Of a stretch of 64,000 nucleotides of DNA, positions 17,656 through 27,131 are shown piece by piece. Position numbers and translations under genes: made by a program. Source of the stretch: an uncultured Bartonella sp. (GTDB lineage Bacteria > Pseudomonadota > Alphaproteobacteria > Rhizobiales > Rhizobiaceae); contig NZ_CAMLFE010000002.1 of assembly GCF_946479275.1 (NCBI RefSeq), positions 124,001 through 188,000 on the forward strand. Reading direction: 5' to 3'. The notes below the pieces were generated by a model. The model was not told the DNA's origin. It saw nothing but the letters and a program-made list of their open reading frames with translations, and did no database searches. Within the stretch, counting starts at the first letter, position 1; every line of letters starts with the position of its first letter.

Positions 17656-19190
17656 AGGTTCGCGCGCAAATAGGTATGGTTCTGAACCTCGATAAATGTA
17701 TCGGTTGCCATACCTGCTCTGTCACCTGCAAAAACGTCTGGACGAACCGTGAAGGCGTTGAATATGCCTGGTTCAATAATGTCGAGACCAAGCCCGGCAT
17801 CGGTTTTCCCAAAGATTGGGAAAACCAGAAACGCTGGAATGGCGGCTGGATCAGAAAATCGAATGGCAAGATACGTCCGCGCATGGGCGCAAAGTGGCGT
17901 GTTCTTTCGAAAATTTTTGCCAATCCCGATCTGCCGGAGATTGACGATTATTATGAACCGTTCGATTTTGACTATGAGCATTTGCAAACGGCAAAAGAAT
18001 CAAAAACCATGCCGGTTGCCCGTCCGCGCTCGAAAATTACCGGCGAGCGCATGGAAAAAATCAAATGGGGCCCGAATTGGGAAGATGTGCTTGGTGGCGA
18101 ATTTTCCAAGCGCTCAGAAGATTACAATTTTGCCAATGTCGAAAAAGAAATTTACGGTGAATTTGAAAATACATTCATGATGTATTTGCCACGTCTTTGC
18201 GAACATTGCCTCAATCCTGCCTGCGTGGCCGTTTGCCCTTCAGGTGCGATTTATAAGCGCGAGGATGACGGTATTGTTCTCATCGATCAGGAAAAATGCC
18301 GCGGCTGGCGTATGTGTGTTTCAGGCTGCCCCTATAAGAAGATTTATTTCAACTGGTCTTCCGGCAAATCGGAAAAATGCATTTTCTGCTATCCGCGCAT
18401 TGAAAGCGGTATGCCGACTGTTTGTTCGGAAACTTGTGTCGGTCGTATCCGTTATCTTGGTGTGATGCTTTATGATGCCGACAAGATTTCCGATGCTGCT
18501 GCTACAGAAGGCGAACAGGATCTCTATGAGGAACAATTGAAAATTTTCCTTGATCCGAATGACCCTGCTGTTATCGAACAAGCACGTAAAGACGGTGTCA
18601 GTGACGAGTGGATTGAAGCCGCCCAACATTCGCCTGTCTATCAAATGGCAATGAAATGGAAAGTAGCCTTTCCGCTTCACCCTGAATATCGCACTTTGCC
18701 GATGGTCTGGTATATTCCGCCGCTTTCGCCGCTGCAATCTGCTGCCGAAGCCGGCAAGCTTGCAATGGACGATTTTATTCCCAATGTCCGCTCGTTGCGC
18801 ATCCCCGTGCGTTACCTTGCCAATTTGTTGACGGCCGGAAAAGAAGCACCGATCGTTTCGGCACTTGAACGTATGCTTGCCATGCGCGCTTATATGCGTG
18901 CGAAATCTGTCGATGGTGAATATCGTCCGGAATATGCGGAAAAAGTCGGCATGACACCTGAAATGATCGAGCACATGTATCAGGTCATGGCGATCGCCAA
19001 TTATGAAGACCGTTTTGTTATCCCCACATCCCACCGTGAAGTGAGTGAAGATGCCTATGACCTGCGTGGGTCTTGTGGCTTTTCATTTGGCAACGGATGT
19101 TCGGGCGGCAATTCAAAGGGTGATCTTTTCGGTTCAAAGGGTAAGAAAGTCGTCACAACACCGACAGACTTATTGAAGGAGAGCGCGTAA
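17652..19190 (+). CDS. narH: Respiratory nitrate reductase, beta subunit NarH
   Basis: A 512-residue electron-transfer subunit that links haem b of NarI to NarG. Four cysteine groups are visible: C16-C19-C22-C26 at the N-terminus, CEHCLNPACVAVC, CRGWRMCVSGC and CIFC followed by VCSETC. The Trp in the third group replaces one cysteine, as expected for the 3Fe-4S cluster. The ATG overlaps the narG stop (ATGA) and its own TAA overlaps narJ. The C-terminus is Gly/Ser-rich. Confidence 0.97.
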   Translation: MKVRAQIGMVLNLDKCIGCHTCSVTCKNVWTNREGVEYAWFNNVETKPGIGFPKDWENQKRWNGGWIRKSNGKIRPRMGAKWRVLSKIFANPDLPEIDDYYEPFDFDYEHLQTAKESKTMPVARPRSKITGERMEKIKWGPNWEDVLGGEFSKRSEDYNFANVEKEIYGEFENTFMMYLPRLCEHCLNPACVAVCPSGAIYKREDDGIVLIDQEKCRGWRMCVSGCPYKKIYFNWSSGKSEKCIFCYPRIESGMPTVCSETCVGRIRYLGVMLYDADKISDAAATEGEQDLYEEQLKIFLDPNDPAVIEQARKDGVSDEWIEAAQHSPVYQMAMKWKVAFPLHPEYRTLPMVWYIPPLSPLQSAAEAGKLAMDDFIPNVRSLRIPVRYLANLLTAGKEAPIVSALERMLAMRAYMRAKSVDGEYRPEYAEKVGMTPEMIEHMYQVMAIANYEDRFVIPTSHREVSEDAYDLRGSCGFSFGNGCSGGNSKGDLFGSKGKKVVTTPTDLLKESA

Positions 19191-19888
19191 TGAATTCCGA
19201 TCTCAAAATCATTTCCTTACTTTTAAGCTATCCGGATGAAGAATTGCAGCAATCGGGCAATCTTATCAGAGCAACGCTCGATCAACTTTCCGATCTTGAT
19301 GCGGCAGAAATTGTCGGCCTGAAAAGTCTGGTCTCGGCAATTTCCGATCGCGACATTTATGAAGTACAGGAAGACTACGTTTTGCTTTTTGACAGAACGC
19401 GGTCTTTGTCGCTCCACCTTTTTGAACACGTTTACGGTGAAAACCGCGATCGTGGACAGGCGATGGTCGACCTCAAGGACATGTATGACGAGGCCGGTTT
19501 TGAAATCGACGTTCATGAAATGCCGGATTATCTGCCGATGTTTCTTGAATTTCTGTCAACAAGAAGTGACGAGGAAGCCCGCCATCTTCTTGGCGAAACC
19601 TTGCATATCATTTCGGCTATCCGGCAGAGATTACAAAAACGCGGTTCTGTTTATGCCGCAGCTTTTGTTGCTCTTGAAAGCCTGTCTGGCGAACGAGCCG
19701 ACGAGGCACTAACGGCCGAAATCGTCAACCGTAAAGAAGATGACCCGAATGACCTTGAGGCTCTCGACCGCATCTGGGAAGAGGAAGCCATTACTTTCGG
19801 TGGCAATCAGGGTGAAAATGATTGCGGGCCTGACCGGTTACAACGTCGCATCCGTGCCCAGCACCGCGATGCTTCTACGCAAATTTAA
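19190..19888 (+). CDS. narJ: Nitrate reductase assembly chaperone NarJ
   Basis: A 232-residue all-helical protein of the TorD/NarJ chaperone family. It binds NarG and helps insert the molybdenum cofactor before membrane attachment and is not part of the final enzyme. The LFDRTRSLSLHLFEHVYGENRDRGQAM region is the conserved NarJ core, and MPDYLPMFLEFLS follows. It overlaps narH by one base and ends 13 bases before narI. Confidence 0.94.
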   Translation: MNSDLKIISLLLSYPDEELQQSGNLIRATLDQLSDLDAAEIVGLKSLVSAISDRDIYEVQEDYVLLFDRTRSLSLHLFEHVYGENRDRGQAMVDLKDMYDEAGFEIDVHEMPDYLPMFLEFLSTRSDEEARHLLGETLHIISAIRQRLQKRGSVYAAAFVALESLSGERADEALTAEIVNRKEDDPNDLEALDRIWEEEAITFGGNQGENDCGPDRLQRRIRAQHRDASTQI

Positions 19889-19901
19889 GGATAGAGAGAC
19901 A

Positions 19902-20624
19902 ATGTTGCACTTTTTCCATACACTCATATTCGGGGTCTATCCCTATATTGCTTTGACTGTTCTGGCACTTGGCTCGATTATCCGTTATGACCGCGAGCCT
20001 TATACATGGCGTGCAAGTTCCAGCCAGTTGTTGCGTCGTAAACAATTGATGTGGGGTTCTGTTCTTTTCCATGTCGGTGTGTTGTTTATCTTTTTAGGCC
20101 ATTTTGTCGGGCTTCTCACACCGATTGCCGTTTGGGATGCTCTAGGCGTCAGCCATAGTTTCAAACAGATTGTTGCAATGACAGCCGGTGGCATTGCCGG
20201 AGCAATGGCCATTATCGGCGCGACAATGCTTGCCCACAGGCGTTTGTTCGACCCGCGCGTCAGGGCAACTTCAAGCACAACAGATACATTGATTATCCTT
20301 CTGTTGTGGGCACAGCTTTTCCTCGGTCTTGCAACCATACCTTTTTCGATGCAGCATCTCGACGGGCATGAAATGGTCAAGCTGATGGATTGGGCACAGG
20401 GAATTTTCACCTTCAACCTTGCAGCTTCAAGCTATATCACCGATGTGGCTTTTGTATTCAAACTGCACCTTTTCCTCGGGCTCACTATTTTGCTTTTGTT
20501 CCCGTTTACCCGTCTTGTTCATATGCTGAGTGCGCCGGTGCGTTATATCTGGCGTACGGGATATCAGGTTGTTCGTAAAAAAGAACGTCTGCCCGTTCGC
20601 ATCCGTGGTGAAGTAACCGATTAA
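19902..20624 (+). CDS. narI: Respiratory nitrate reductase, gamma subunit NarI
   Basis: A 240-residue integral membrane cytochrome b that oxidises quinol and passes electrons to NarH. ATG 19902 (MLHFFHTLIFG) follows an AAGGATAGAGAG sequence; a longer in-frame ATG at 19740 lies inside narJ and is rejected. Five hydrophobic helices are visible, with histidines in the LFHVGVLFIFLGHFVGLL helix and the HLFLGLTILLLFPFTRLVHML helix serving as probable haem ligands. It closes the NarGHJI set. Confidence 0.95.
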   Translation: MLHFFHTLIFGVYPYIALTVLALGSIIRYDREPYTWRASSSQLLRRKQLMWGSVLFHVGVLFIFLGHFVGLLTPIAVWDALGVSHSFKQIVAMTAGGIAGAMAIIGATMLAHRRLFDPRVRATSSTTDTLIILLLWAQLFLGLATIPFSMQHLDGHEMVKLMDWAQGIFTFNLAASSYITDVAFVFKLHLFLGLTILLLFPFTRLVHMLSAPVRYIWRTGYQVVRKKERLPVRIRGEVTD

Positions 20625-20650
20625 GACTTCGGGTAAAGGAGTAATTGTCT

Positions 20651-21562
20651 ATGGCGACAACGGTAAAAGTCGAACATTCGGGATTAAAAAAAATAGTGGT
20701 TCCCCCCTCCCCCACAAAGCAGGAAATCGACACGAGAATTCCGCCAAAAGCCAAGCCGCTATTCAAAGAGGTGAGCGTCAATGGCGTTGTCATTCCCGAA
20801 GTCGATATTCTGCAAGAAGCACAAAATCATCCGGCTCCAACGCCGGGTGAAGCGCTTCTTGAAGCTGCGCGTTCATTGGTAATCCGTGAACTTTTATGGC
20901 AGGAAGCAAAAGACAAAAATCTTGTTCCCGATAATGAAGACAGCGCGGGCCAAGATAATGCCCGGCAAACAAAGCTTGACGCGGCAATCTCTGCCCTTCT
21001 CGAAAGTGAAATAAAAACACCTGAAGCAAGTGAAGAAGATTGCAAAGCATTCTATGAACGTGACCCGTCACGCTTTTCAACCGAAACGATCTGGCAAGTC
21101 AGGCACATTCTTTTAAGTGCCAATCCGAAAGACAAAAAAGCTTTCGATAATGCACGCGAGAAAGCTTATGCCATTTTGGAACAAGTGAAAAAGAATCCAC
21201 ATGAATTTGCCACAATTGCGCGTGATGTTTCTTTCTGTCCTTCAGCGGCTCAAGGTGGCAATCTTGGTCAGATTACGCGAGGATCCACCATACCGGAATT
21301 CGAAAAAGCTTTGAAAAACGCAAAAAAAACCGGATTATTAATGCAACCTGTCGAAAGCCGTTATGGTTATCATATTGTCGATATCAACCAGATTATCCCC
21401 GGGAAGATTCTTCCTCTGGAAATGGTAAAAGAAAAAATTGCTGCCTGGCTCGAGGCATCAAGCTGGTCAAAAGCTGTTCAACAATATATAGCAATTTTGG
21501 CCGGAAAATCCCATATCACGGGTATTGATTTAAAACCGAGTGAGGGACCTCTTGTCCAGTAA
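20651..21562 (+). CDS. PpiC-type peptidyl-prolyl isomerase of the nar operon
   Basis: A 303-residue protein starting at ATG 20651, nine bases after AAAGGAG; the TTG at 20645 is too close to that site. The C-terminal half (about 145-255) is a parvulin domain with RHILLSANPKDKK, SFCPSAAQGGNLGQITRG and SRYGYHIVDI. There is no signal peptide, so it is probably cytoplasmic, like the NifM-type isomerases. Its position between narI and moaA suggests it helps NarGH fold or mature. That role is inferred from context. Confidence 0.85.
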   Translation: MATTVKVEHSGLKKIVVPPSPTKQEIDTRIPPKAKPLFKEVSVNGVVIPEVDILQEAQNHPAPTPGEALLEAARSLVIRELLWQEAKDKNLVPDNEDSAGQDNARQTKLDAAISALLESEIKTPEASEEDCKAFYERDPSRFSTETIWQVRHILLSANPKDKKAFDNAREKAYAILEQVKKNPHEFATIARDVSFCPSAAQGGNLGQITRGSTIPEFEKALKNAKKTGLLMQPVESRYGYHIVDINQIIPGKILPLEMVKEKIAAWLEASSWSKAVQQYIAILAGKSHITGIDLKPSEGPLVQ

Positions 21563-21574
21563 GGAGTTTAGAGA

Positions 21575-22582
21575 GTGCAAAAAACACCAGAATCAAAGTT
21601 GGTTGATCCTTTTGGCAGGAAGATCAGCTATCTGCGACTTTCTGTAACCGATCGTTGTGATTTACGCTGTGTTTACTGCATGGCGGAAGAAATGGTGTTT
21701 TTACCCAAAAAAGAGCTTCTGACAATCGAAGAACTCTACCGCGTTGCAAGCCGGATGATTGATCTTGGTGTCACCAAAATCCGTCTTACCGGTGGTGAGC
21801 CACTGGTACGGCGCAACATTATGGTATTGTTTGAAATGCTGGGGAAGCATCTCGGACATGGTCTTGAAGAATTGACACTGACAACCAATGGAACATTGCT
21901 TGCCCGTTATGCCGAGGCACTTGTTCAAAATGGTGTCAAACGTGTCAACGTCTCTCTCGATACACTTGACCCTGTCCGTTATCACCAATTGACCCGTCGC
22001 GGTGACATTGCCCATGTGCTTTCCGGCATTGACGCAGCACAAAAAGCCGGATTGAAAGTTAAATTGAACGCTGTTGCCATGCGTGGCGGCTTTCTTGGTG
22101 AAGTTGACGATCTCATCCGTTTTGCCCACGGGCGCGGTATGGATCTTACAGTCATTGAAGAAATGCCTATGGGCTATACCGGTCATGACCGTTATGAAAC
22201 ATTCCTGTCACTCGGCGCTTTGCGTAAAAGTCTTGAACAACGCTGGACATTGGTTCCGGATGCGCATTGTTCAGGCGGCCCTGCCCGTTATGTAACAGTC
22301 AAGGAAACAGGGGGTAGACTTGGGTTTATTACGCCGCTTTCTTGTGATTTCTGTGCTTCTTGCAATCGTGTGCGCATCGGTTCGACGGGCAAGCTTTACC
22401 CTTGCATGGGGCAATCCGGCATGGTCGAATTGCGTGAAGCTATCAGAAGCTCGGAAAGTGATGAAAAACTGACAGAACTTATCCTGAAAGCAATCGACAG
22501 CAAGCCGAAGGGACATGAATTTTCAATCGAAAAAGATGGCATTTGCGGCTTAAGCCGTCATATGTCGGAGCTTGGTGGCTAA
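21575..22582 (+). CDS. moaA: GTP 3',8-cyclase MoaA
   Basis: A 335-residue radical SAM enzyme that carries out the first step of molybdopterin synthesis with MoaC. The SAM-cluster motif is C28, C32, C35 (CDLRCVYC), the second cluster site is in CDFCASCNRVRIGSTGKLYPC, and the essential GlyGly tail is present (SELGG). Translation starts at GTG 21575 behind AAGGAG. Its place in the nar operon couples cofactor synthesis to demand by NarG. Other moa genes are not in the window. Confidence 0.95.
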   Translation: MQKTPESKLVDPFGRKISYLRLSVTDRCDLRCVYCMAEEMVFLPKKELLTIEELYRVASRMIDLGVTKIRLTGGEPLVRRNIMVLFEMLGKHLGHGLEELTLTTNGTLLARYAEALVQNGVKRVNVSLDTLDPVRYHQLTRRGDIAHVLSGIDAAQKAGLKVKLNAVAMRGGFLGEVDDLIRFAHGRGMDLTVIEEMPMGYTGHDRYETFLSLGALRKSLEQRWTLVPDAHCSGGPARYVTVKETGGRLGFITPLSCDFCASCNRVRIGSTGKLYPCMGQSGMVELREAIRSSESDEKLTELILKAIDSKPKGHEFSIEKDGICGLSRHMSELGG

Positions 22583-22672
22583 TTGCAATTTGTTTTCAAC
22601 GTCAAAAATGGCAGAGCTGTTCGGCGGGTAAAACTCAAAACACAATGAAAAGCCGGAAATAATGGCTGTGCC

Positions 22673-22708
22673 CCTTATTATTGTTACAGGACACCTTATT
22701 ATTGTAAC
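22673..22708. repeat. Two-copy direct repeat, 21-base period
   Basis: CCTTATTATTGTTAC (22673-22687) and CCTTATTATTGTAAC (22694-22708) differ at one position and start exactly 21 bases apart, two DNA turns. They lie about 90 bases after moaA. The origin could be a local duplication or a protein binding site. Confidence 0.5.
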
Positions 22709-22945
22709 GGAAATTTCCGCTTCAACTCTATAAAACGGTCGGCTTTTAATGATGGTTGAAAATCATAATGAACGGCGGTTGAAGATACCGGCCATTTTTT
22801 TGAAGTGAATTTTTCGGAACGAGGCATGCCGACTATCAAACCGGGTTTTTGGTCTTTTATTTAGTCATGCCAGAAATTTCCGAAACATTTTCCCACCGGC
22901 TTTAAACAGACAAAAATTTGCGCGAAACAATCTTTGTTTCAAAAA

Positions 22946-22975
22946 ATAAGCACTGTATCAGGCTACAGTGCTTAT
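22946..22975. terminator. Bidirectional terminator-like hairpin
   Basis: A perfect 12-base-pair stem, ATAAGCACTGTA (22946-22957) with TACAGTGCTTAT (22964-22975), encloses a six-base loop. It has an A-run on its left, which is a T-run for minus-strand transcription. It sits between the convergent moaA and hydroxyacid dehydrogenase genes. Confidence 0.7.
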
Positions 22976-23089
22976 CTCTCGTTTATCAACATTTCCATTG
23001 CTAAACATTAAGAAAGAATGGGCTTGAAAAAAGCGTTCTTAAACTATTTTGTTAATAAACATTTTTTCCTTCCCGACAGAAATTCAACG

Positions 23090-24034
23090 TCAAAGTTTAA
23101 CTTCCGATGGTAAAGGTTCGTCGGCAAAAAACGCATCAATATTTTCCACCACGAGATCCGACATCCTGTCGCGTGTTTCAACAGTACCACTGCCATGGTG
23201 GGGGTAGAGAACCACATTTTCAAGCTTATAAAATGCCGGATTGATATTTGGCTCGTTAAGATAGACGTCAAGACCGGCTGTTTCCAATTCTTTGCTTTGT
23301 AAGGCTTTAATCATTGCGTCTTCGTCGATAACCGTGCCACGAGAAATATTGATAAGGGAACCGCGGTTTCCAAGTGCTGCAATCACTTCCTTGGAAATCA
23401 GTTTTTCAGTTTCCTTGCCGCCCGTTACAGCAATAACCAGAATATCCGACCACTTGGCAAGTTCGATAAGAGATGGAAAAAACTGATAAGCAATATCCGG
23501 TTTTTTGTGGCGGCCATAATAACCGATTGTGAGCCCACAACTTTCGAATCGTTTGGCTATAGCGTGCCCTATCCGTCCGAGACCGACGACACCAGCGCGT
23601 TTTCCGGCAGTTGTTTCTGTGAGATCCATCGGGCCTTTCTTGGCCCACTCACCCGAGCGCACATAATGATCACCAAAAACAAGCCTGCGACGGGCGGCGA
23701 GCATCAACATCAGCGCAACATCGGCAACGTCATCAGTCAAAACATCGGGTGTATTGGTTAAATGGATATGATGATCTTTCAAATCCTTGAGATTAACCTG
23801 GTCAAAACCGGCAGTCACACAGGCGACAAGGCCGACATGTGGCAATTTTGAAATCAGCTTTTTATCAAAAACAATATTGCCGGTACTAATGACTGCACGA
23901 CAATCCTTTGCATTTTTATCAATAAAGTCGGCCTTATCTTTTGCAAGATCTGCGCGCAACAAGTGATAACGCTTGTCAAGGTCCTCCATTTGACGCTCTT
24001 CAAGCGGACTTAGCACCAATATATCCTGTTTCAC
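23090..24034 (-). CDS. D-isomer-specific 2-hydroxyacid dehydrogenase
   Basis: A 314-residue NAD(P)-dependent oxidoreductase of the D-2-hydroxyacid dehydrogenase family. The nucleotide-binding GVVGLGRIG lies near residue 150. The catalytic Arg is in NISRGTVID, the Glu in GLDVYLNEPN and the His in PHHGSGT. The closest functional types are glyoxylate/hydroxypyruvate reductases, but the substrate cannot be fixed from sequence. It stands alone, with its own upstream region and a hairpin downstream. Confidence 0.88.
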   Translation of the reverse strand: MKQDILVLSPLEERQMEDLDKRYHLLRADLAKDKADFIDKNAKDCRAVISTGNIVFDKKLISKLPHVGLVACVTAGFDQVNLKDLKDHHIHLTNTPDVLTDDVADVALMLMLAARRRLVFGDHYVRSGEWAKKGPMDLTETTAGKRAGVVGLGRIGHAIAKRFESCGLTIGYYGRHKKPDIAYQFFPSLIELAKWSDILVIAVTGGKETEKLISKEVIAALGNRGSLINISRGTVIDEDAMIKALQSKELETAGLDVYLNEPNINPAFYKLENVVLYPHHGSGTVETRDRMSDLVVENIDAFFADEPLPSEVKL

Positions 24035-24282
24035 ATTATTCTCCCTCTGGTTTTTCTTAAATTATTCTCCAACAAGAGATATTAATGGATAGAACCTTAC
24101 TGTCTATCGAAATTTTCAAACTTCACTAAAGTTTTAAATTCTGTTTCCAATACTTGTCCCGTTTCATTTCCGTTTTTCTTCGTCTCTATTCCAAAGTGCC
24201 TTTAATATCGCCGTCAAAAACATTATTATTTATTCTGTAAATGTCGTTTTGCGATTTTTAATTTTAAAAGGAAACACCCCCA

Positions 24283-25527
24283 ATGAATGAAGACCAATCT
24301 GTTATCGATCCACAAAAACTAGACCGGCTTGCAGAAGTCGCAGTCAAGGTCGGTCTCAACCTACAGAAAGGTCAAGATCTCGTTCTCACAAGCCCGCTCG
24401 CTGCACTTCCACTCGTACGCCGGATTGCCCATCACGCGTATAAAGCCGGTGCCGGTGTCGTTACCCCTATTTTCAGTGATGAAGAAATGACGCTTTGCCG
24501 TTTCAAAGATGCTCATGAGAAGAGCTTCGATAAGGCTGCGAGCTGGCTTTATGAAGGCATGGCAAGGGCCTATGCAAACGGGGCTGCTCGTCTTGCTATC
24601 GCTGGAGATAATCCGTCACTTCTTGCTCATGAAGATCCCGCCAAAGTCTCACGCGTCAATAAGGCTACATCTGTCGCCTATCAACCGGCACTGGAAAAAA
24701 TTGCCGGTTTTGACATCAACTGGAATATTGTTTCCTATCCCAATCCGTCATGGGCAGCCGTGGTTTTTCCCGATTTACCAATCATCGAGGCGACAAAAAA
24801 ACTTGCTGATGCAATATTTTCTGCGTCCCGTGTCGATAAGCCGGATGCAATCGGCGCATGGAAAGATCATAATGCCAATCTGAAAAAACATGCAAAATGG
24901 CTAAACGACCAACGCTTCTCGGCTCTCCATTATAGTGGCCCTGGAACAGATCTCACAATCGGTCTTGCTGATGGTCATGAATGGCAAGGTGGTGCCTCGA
25001 AAGCAAAAAACGGCGTTATTTGCAACCCGAATATCCCGACTGAAGAAGTTTTCACGACACCTCACGCCCATCGTGTTGAAGGTTATGTAAGTTCGACAAA
25101 GCCCCTATCCTATCAAGGCACATTAATTGACAAAATCAAAGTCCGTTTTGAAAAAGGGCGCATTGTCGAGGCGCACGCTTCGAAAGGCGAAAAAGTATTG
25201 CAACAGATACTTGATACCGATGAAGGTGCCCGTCATTTGGGCGAAGTAGCACTCGTTCCCAATTCGTCTCCGATTTCTGCAAGTGGCCTCTTGTTCTATA
25301 ACACATTGTTTGATGAAAATGCGGCCTGCCACATTGCGCTGGGGCAATGCTATTCAAAATGCTTCTTGCGCGGTGCCGCACTTTCAAAAGAACAAATCGA
25401 AAAGCAGGGTGGCAATAAAAGCCTTATTCATATCGACTGGATGATAGGATCTGGGGAAATCAATATTGACGGTATCACCGATGACGGGAAAAAAGTTCCG
25501 GTTTTCAGAAAAGGTGAATGGGCGTAA
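24283..25527 (+). CDS. M29 family aminopeptidase
   Basis: A 414-residue protein starting at ATG 24283 behind AAAAGGAAA. The LHYSGPGTDLTIGL strand, CNPNIPTEEVFTTPH, LGEVALVPNSSPIS, the LFYNTLFDENAACHIALG segment and the DWMIGSG end are hallmarks of M29 (AmpS/AmpT/PepS) metallo-aminopeptidases. These cytoplasmic enzymes trim N-terminal residues from peptides with two metal ions held by Glu and His in these motifs. It is a single-gene unit. Confidence 0.92.
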   Translation: MNEDQSVIDPQKLDRLAEVAVKVGLNLQKGQDLVLTSPLAALPLVRRIAHHAYKAGAGVVTPIFSDEEMTLCRFKDAHEKSFDKAASWLYEGMARAYANGAARLAIAGDNPSLLAHEDPAKVSRVNKATSVAYQPALEKIAGFDINWNIVSYPNPSWAAVVFPDLPIIEATKKLADAIFSASRVDKPDAIGAWKDHNANLKKHAKWLNDQRFSALHYSGPGTDLTIGLADGHEWQGGASKAKNGVICNPNIPTEEVFTTPHAHRVEGYVSSTKPLSYQGTLIDKIKVRFEKGRIVEAHASKGEKVLQQILDTDEGARHLGEVALVPNSSPISASGLLFYNTLFDENAACHIALGQCYSKCFLRGAALSKEQIEKQGGNKSLIHIDWMIGSGEINIDGITDDGKKVPVFRKGEWA

Positions 25528-26091
25528 TCAAGCCCATTTTTCCAACAAAGCGTGATCTGGAAATACGAATTCCGTTTTTTCTAAAAAATCGAAACCTGTT
25601 TTTCAAAAATGGCTAAAAACAACAAAAAGGCCGGGGGAAAACCCGACCTTCCGTTATGCGTTGACTGCCAGTACATCCGTGGTCAATCACCGCTGTATTG
25701 AACTTAATTTAAGTGCGTTATCGCTCTTTTTCAAGAAGATAACATTTATTTGTTTTCGACAGATAACAGTTCAAGGTTAAAAATTCGTTAATTTTTAACC
25801 CATACATTCCTATTTCGATGACATCCTATAATAAACATGTTTTTATAATCCAGTGTGGTTAAAAAATGTCTCGCATCACTTTATTTGATAACAAATTTAA
25901 AAATTTTTTGTGACTTATTGTTCTCTGAAAAAATGCTATTCCACTATCTATGAAAATTCAATTTTCTGCGTGAAAAACTTTTTCGCGACCTTAAAAATGG
26001 CGCTCGTATCGACTATTTTTGAAGAACGATGTTAATTGTCTGAACCGGAGCGGTTGGAATAAACTCCCGCTTATAATCAAAGCAATCGTAT
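25528..26091. other. Intergenic, with a small RNA candidate on the minus strand
   Basis: About 560 bases, AT-rich from 25740 on. Apart from the promoter and terminator pair at 25622-25734, described separately, I see no gene. The stretch 25750-26050 has no obvious structure. Confidence 0.55.
25622..25699 (-). ncRNA. Predicted small RNA of about 78 nt
   Basis: Read on the minus strand, a -35 TTGAAA (25734-25729), a 17-base spacer and a -10 TAAATT (25711-25706) predict a start near 25699. Transcription would end at a hairpin whose arms are AAGGTCGGG and CCGGCCTT around a TTTTCC loop (about 25650-25627), followed by TTTTTGTTGTTTTT. The only frame inside is ten codons from TTG without a ribosome binding site. 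The transcript converges with the aminopeptidase gene. It matches no RNA family I can name. Confidence 0.5.
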
Positions 26092-26967
26092 ATGCCTGAG
26101 CTTCCTGAAGTTGAAACTGTAAAACGTGGTCTTGAACCAAGCTTTACCCATGCGAAGATAATAAGCGTCAAGCAAAACCGGCCGGATCTTCGTTTTCCAT
26201 TTCCGGAAAATTTTCAGTCCCGCCTTACGGGGCGCGAAATTATCGGCCTCGGACGGCGGGCAAAATATCTCCTCATCCATCTTGATAGTGATGAGACCAT
26301 CATCAGCCATTTGGGCATGTCCGGTTCGTGGCGAATTGAAAACACGACGCTTGGTTCCTATTATCACGAAAAAAACAAGCTTGCGGCACATGACCATTTT
26401 GAAATGGATATCAGAACGCCGAATGGCGAGTTGTTGCATGCCGTCTACAATGATCCACGCCGTTTCGGTTTTATGCTTTTGACAAAAACGGCAGAGTTGG
26501 AACACCATAAATTATTGGCCCATTTAGGCCCCGAACCAACCGGAAACGGTCTTTCAGGTGCCTATCTAAACGAGATTTTGCATAACAAAAAAGCCCCTCT
26601 TAAAGCCGCACTTCTTGATCAGACCATCATTGCCGGACTTGGAAATATATATGTTTGCGAGGCTTTATGGCGAAGTCACCTTTCTCCGAAACGGAAATCG
26701 TTAACACTCGGCAAAAAATCTGCGGCAGCGCAACAAAAATCGGAAATTCTTGCACAAAATATCCGCGATGTTATCAACGAGGCAATCGAAGCAGGTGGTT
26801 CTTCCTTACGCGATTATGTCCATACAGATGGTTCATTAGGTTATTTCCAACATCATTTTTCGGTTTATGACCGTGAAGGGGAACCATGCCCCCAATGTGG
26901 AAAGGCTATAAAACGAATTGTCCAATCCGGTCGCTCGAGTTTTTACTGCACACATTGTCAAAGATAA
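26092..26967 (+). CDS. mutM: Formamidopyrimidine-DNA glycosylase MutM
   Basis: A 291-residue base-excision repair enzyme that removes 8-oxoguanine and nicks the strand. The N-terminal PELPEVET gives catalytic Pro2 and Glu3. The helix-two-turn-helix (QTIIAGLGNIYVCEALW) and the C-terminal zinc finger (CPQCGKAIKRIVQSGRSSFYC then HCQR) are intact. The length is normal for Rhizobiales. Nothing obvious regulates it in the AT-rich upstream region. Confidence 0.96.
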   Translation: MPELPEVETVKRGLEPSFTHAKIISVKQNRPDLRFPFPENFQSRLTGREIIGLGRRAKYLLIHLDSDETIISHLGMSGSWRIENTTLGSYYHEKNKLAAHDHFEMDIRTPNGELLHAVYNDPRRFGFMLLTKTAELEHHKLLAHLGPEPTGNGLSGAYLNEILHNKKAPLKAALLDQTIIAGLGNIYVCEALWRSHLSPKRKSLTLGKKSAAAQQKSEILAQNIRDVINEAIEAGGSSLRDYVHTDGSLGYFQHHFSVYDREGEPCPQCGKAIKRIVQSGRSSFYCTHCQR

Positions 26968-27131
26968 TGTCGGGGAAAGAGTCAAGAGAATGGTGGAGAA
27001 AGTCAAAAGTCGGAAACCGTACCGGATATGATGCGACAAGAACTAACAAGTCAAAAATGATGCGTACGCCTTGCAAAACGGTTTAAGAGGCTTAAAGTTG
27101 TTTTTCAACCAACTAACTGCAGGTGCACCCT

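Larger units (their letters stand above)
22583..23089. other. Intergenic between converging moaA and dehydrogenase genes
   Basis: About 500 bases without a convincing gene. It contains the 21-base-period repeat at 22673-22708 and a strong hairpin at 22946-22975, both listed separately. The rest is AT-rich and featureless to the eye. Confidence 0.6.

Noticed and set aside
18321..19034. A 237-residue minus-strand frame inside narH
   Set aside because: It lies opposite a well-supported gene and lacks a ribosome binding site or domain.
25670..25705. Ten-codon frame inside the small RNA candidate
   Set aside because: It starts at TTG with no ribosome binding site, so I treat the transcript as non-coding.
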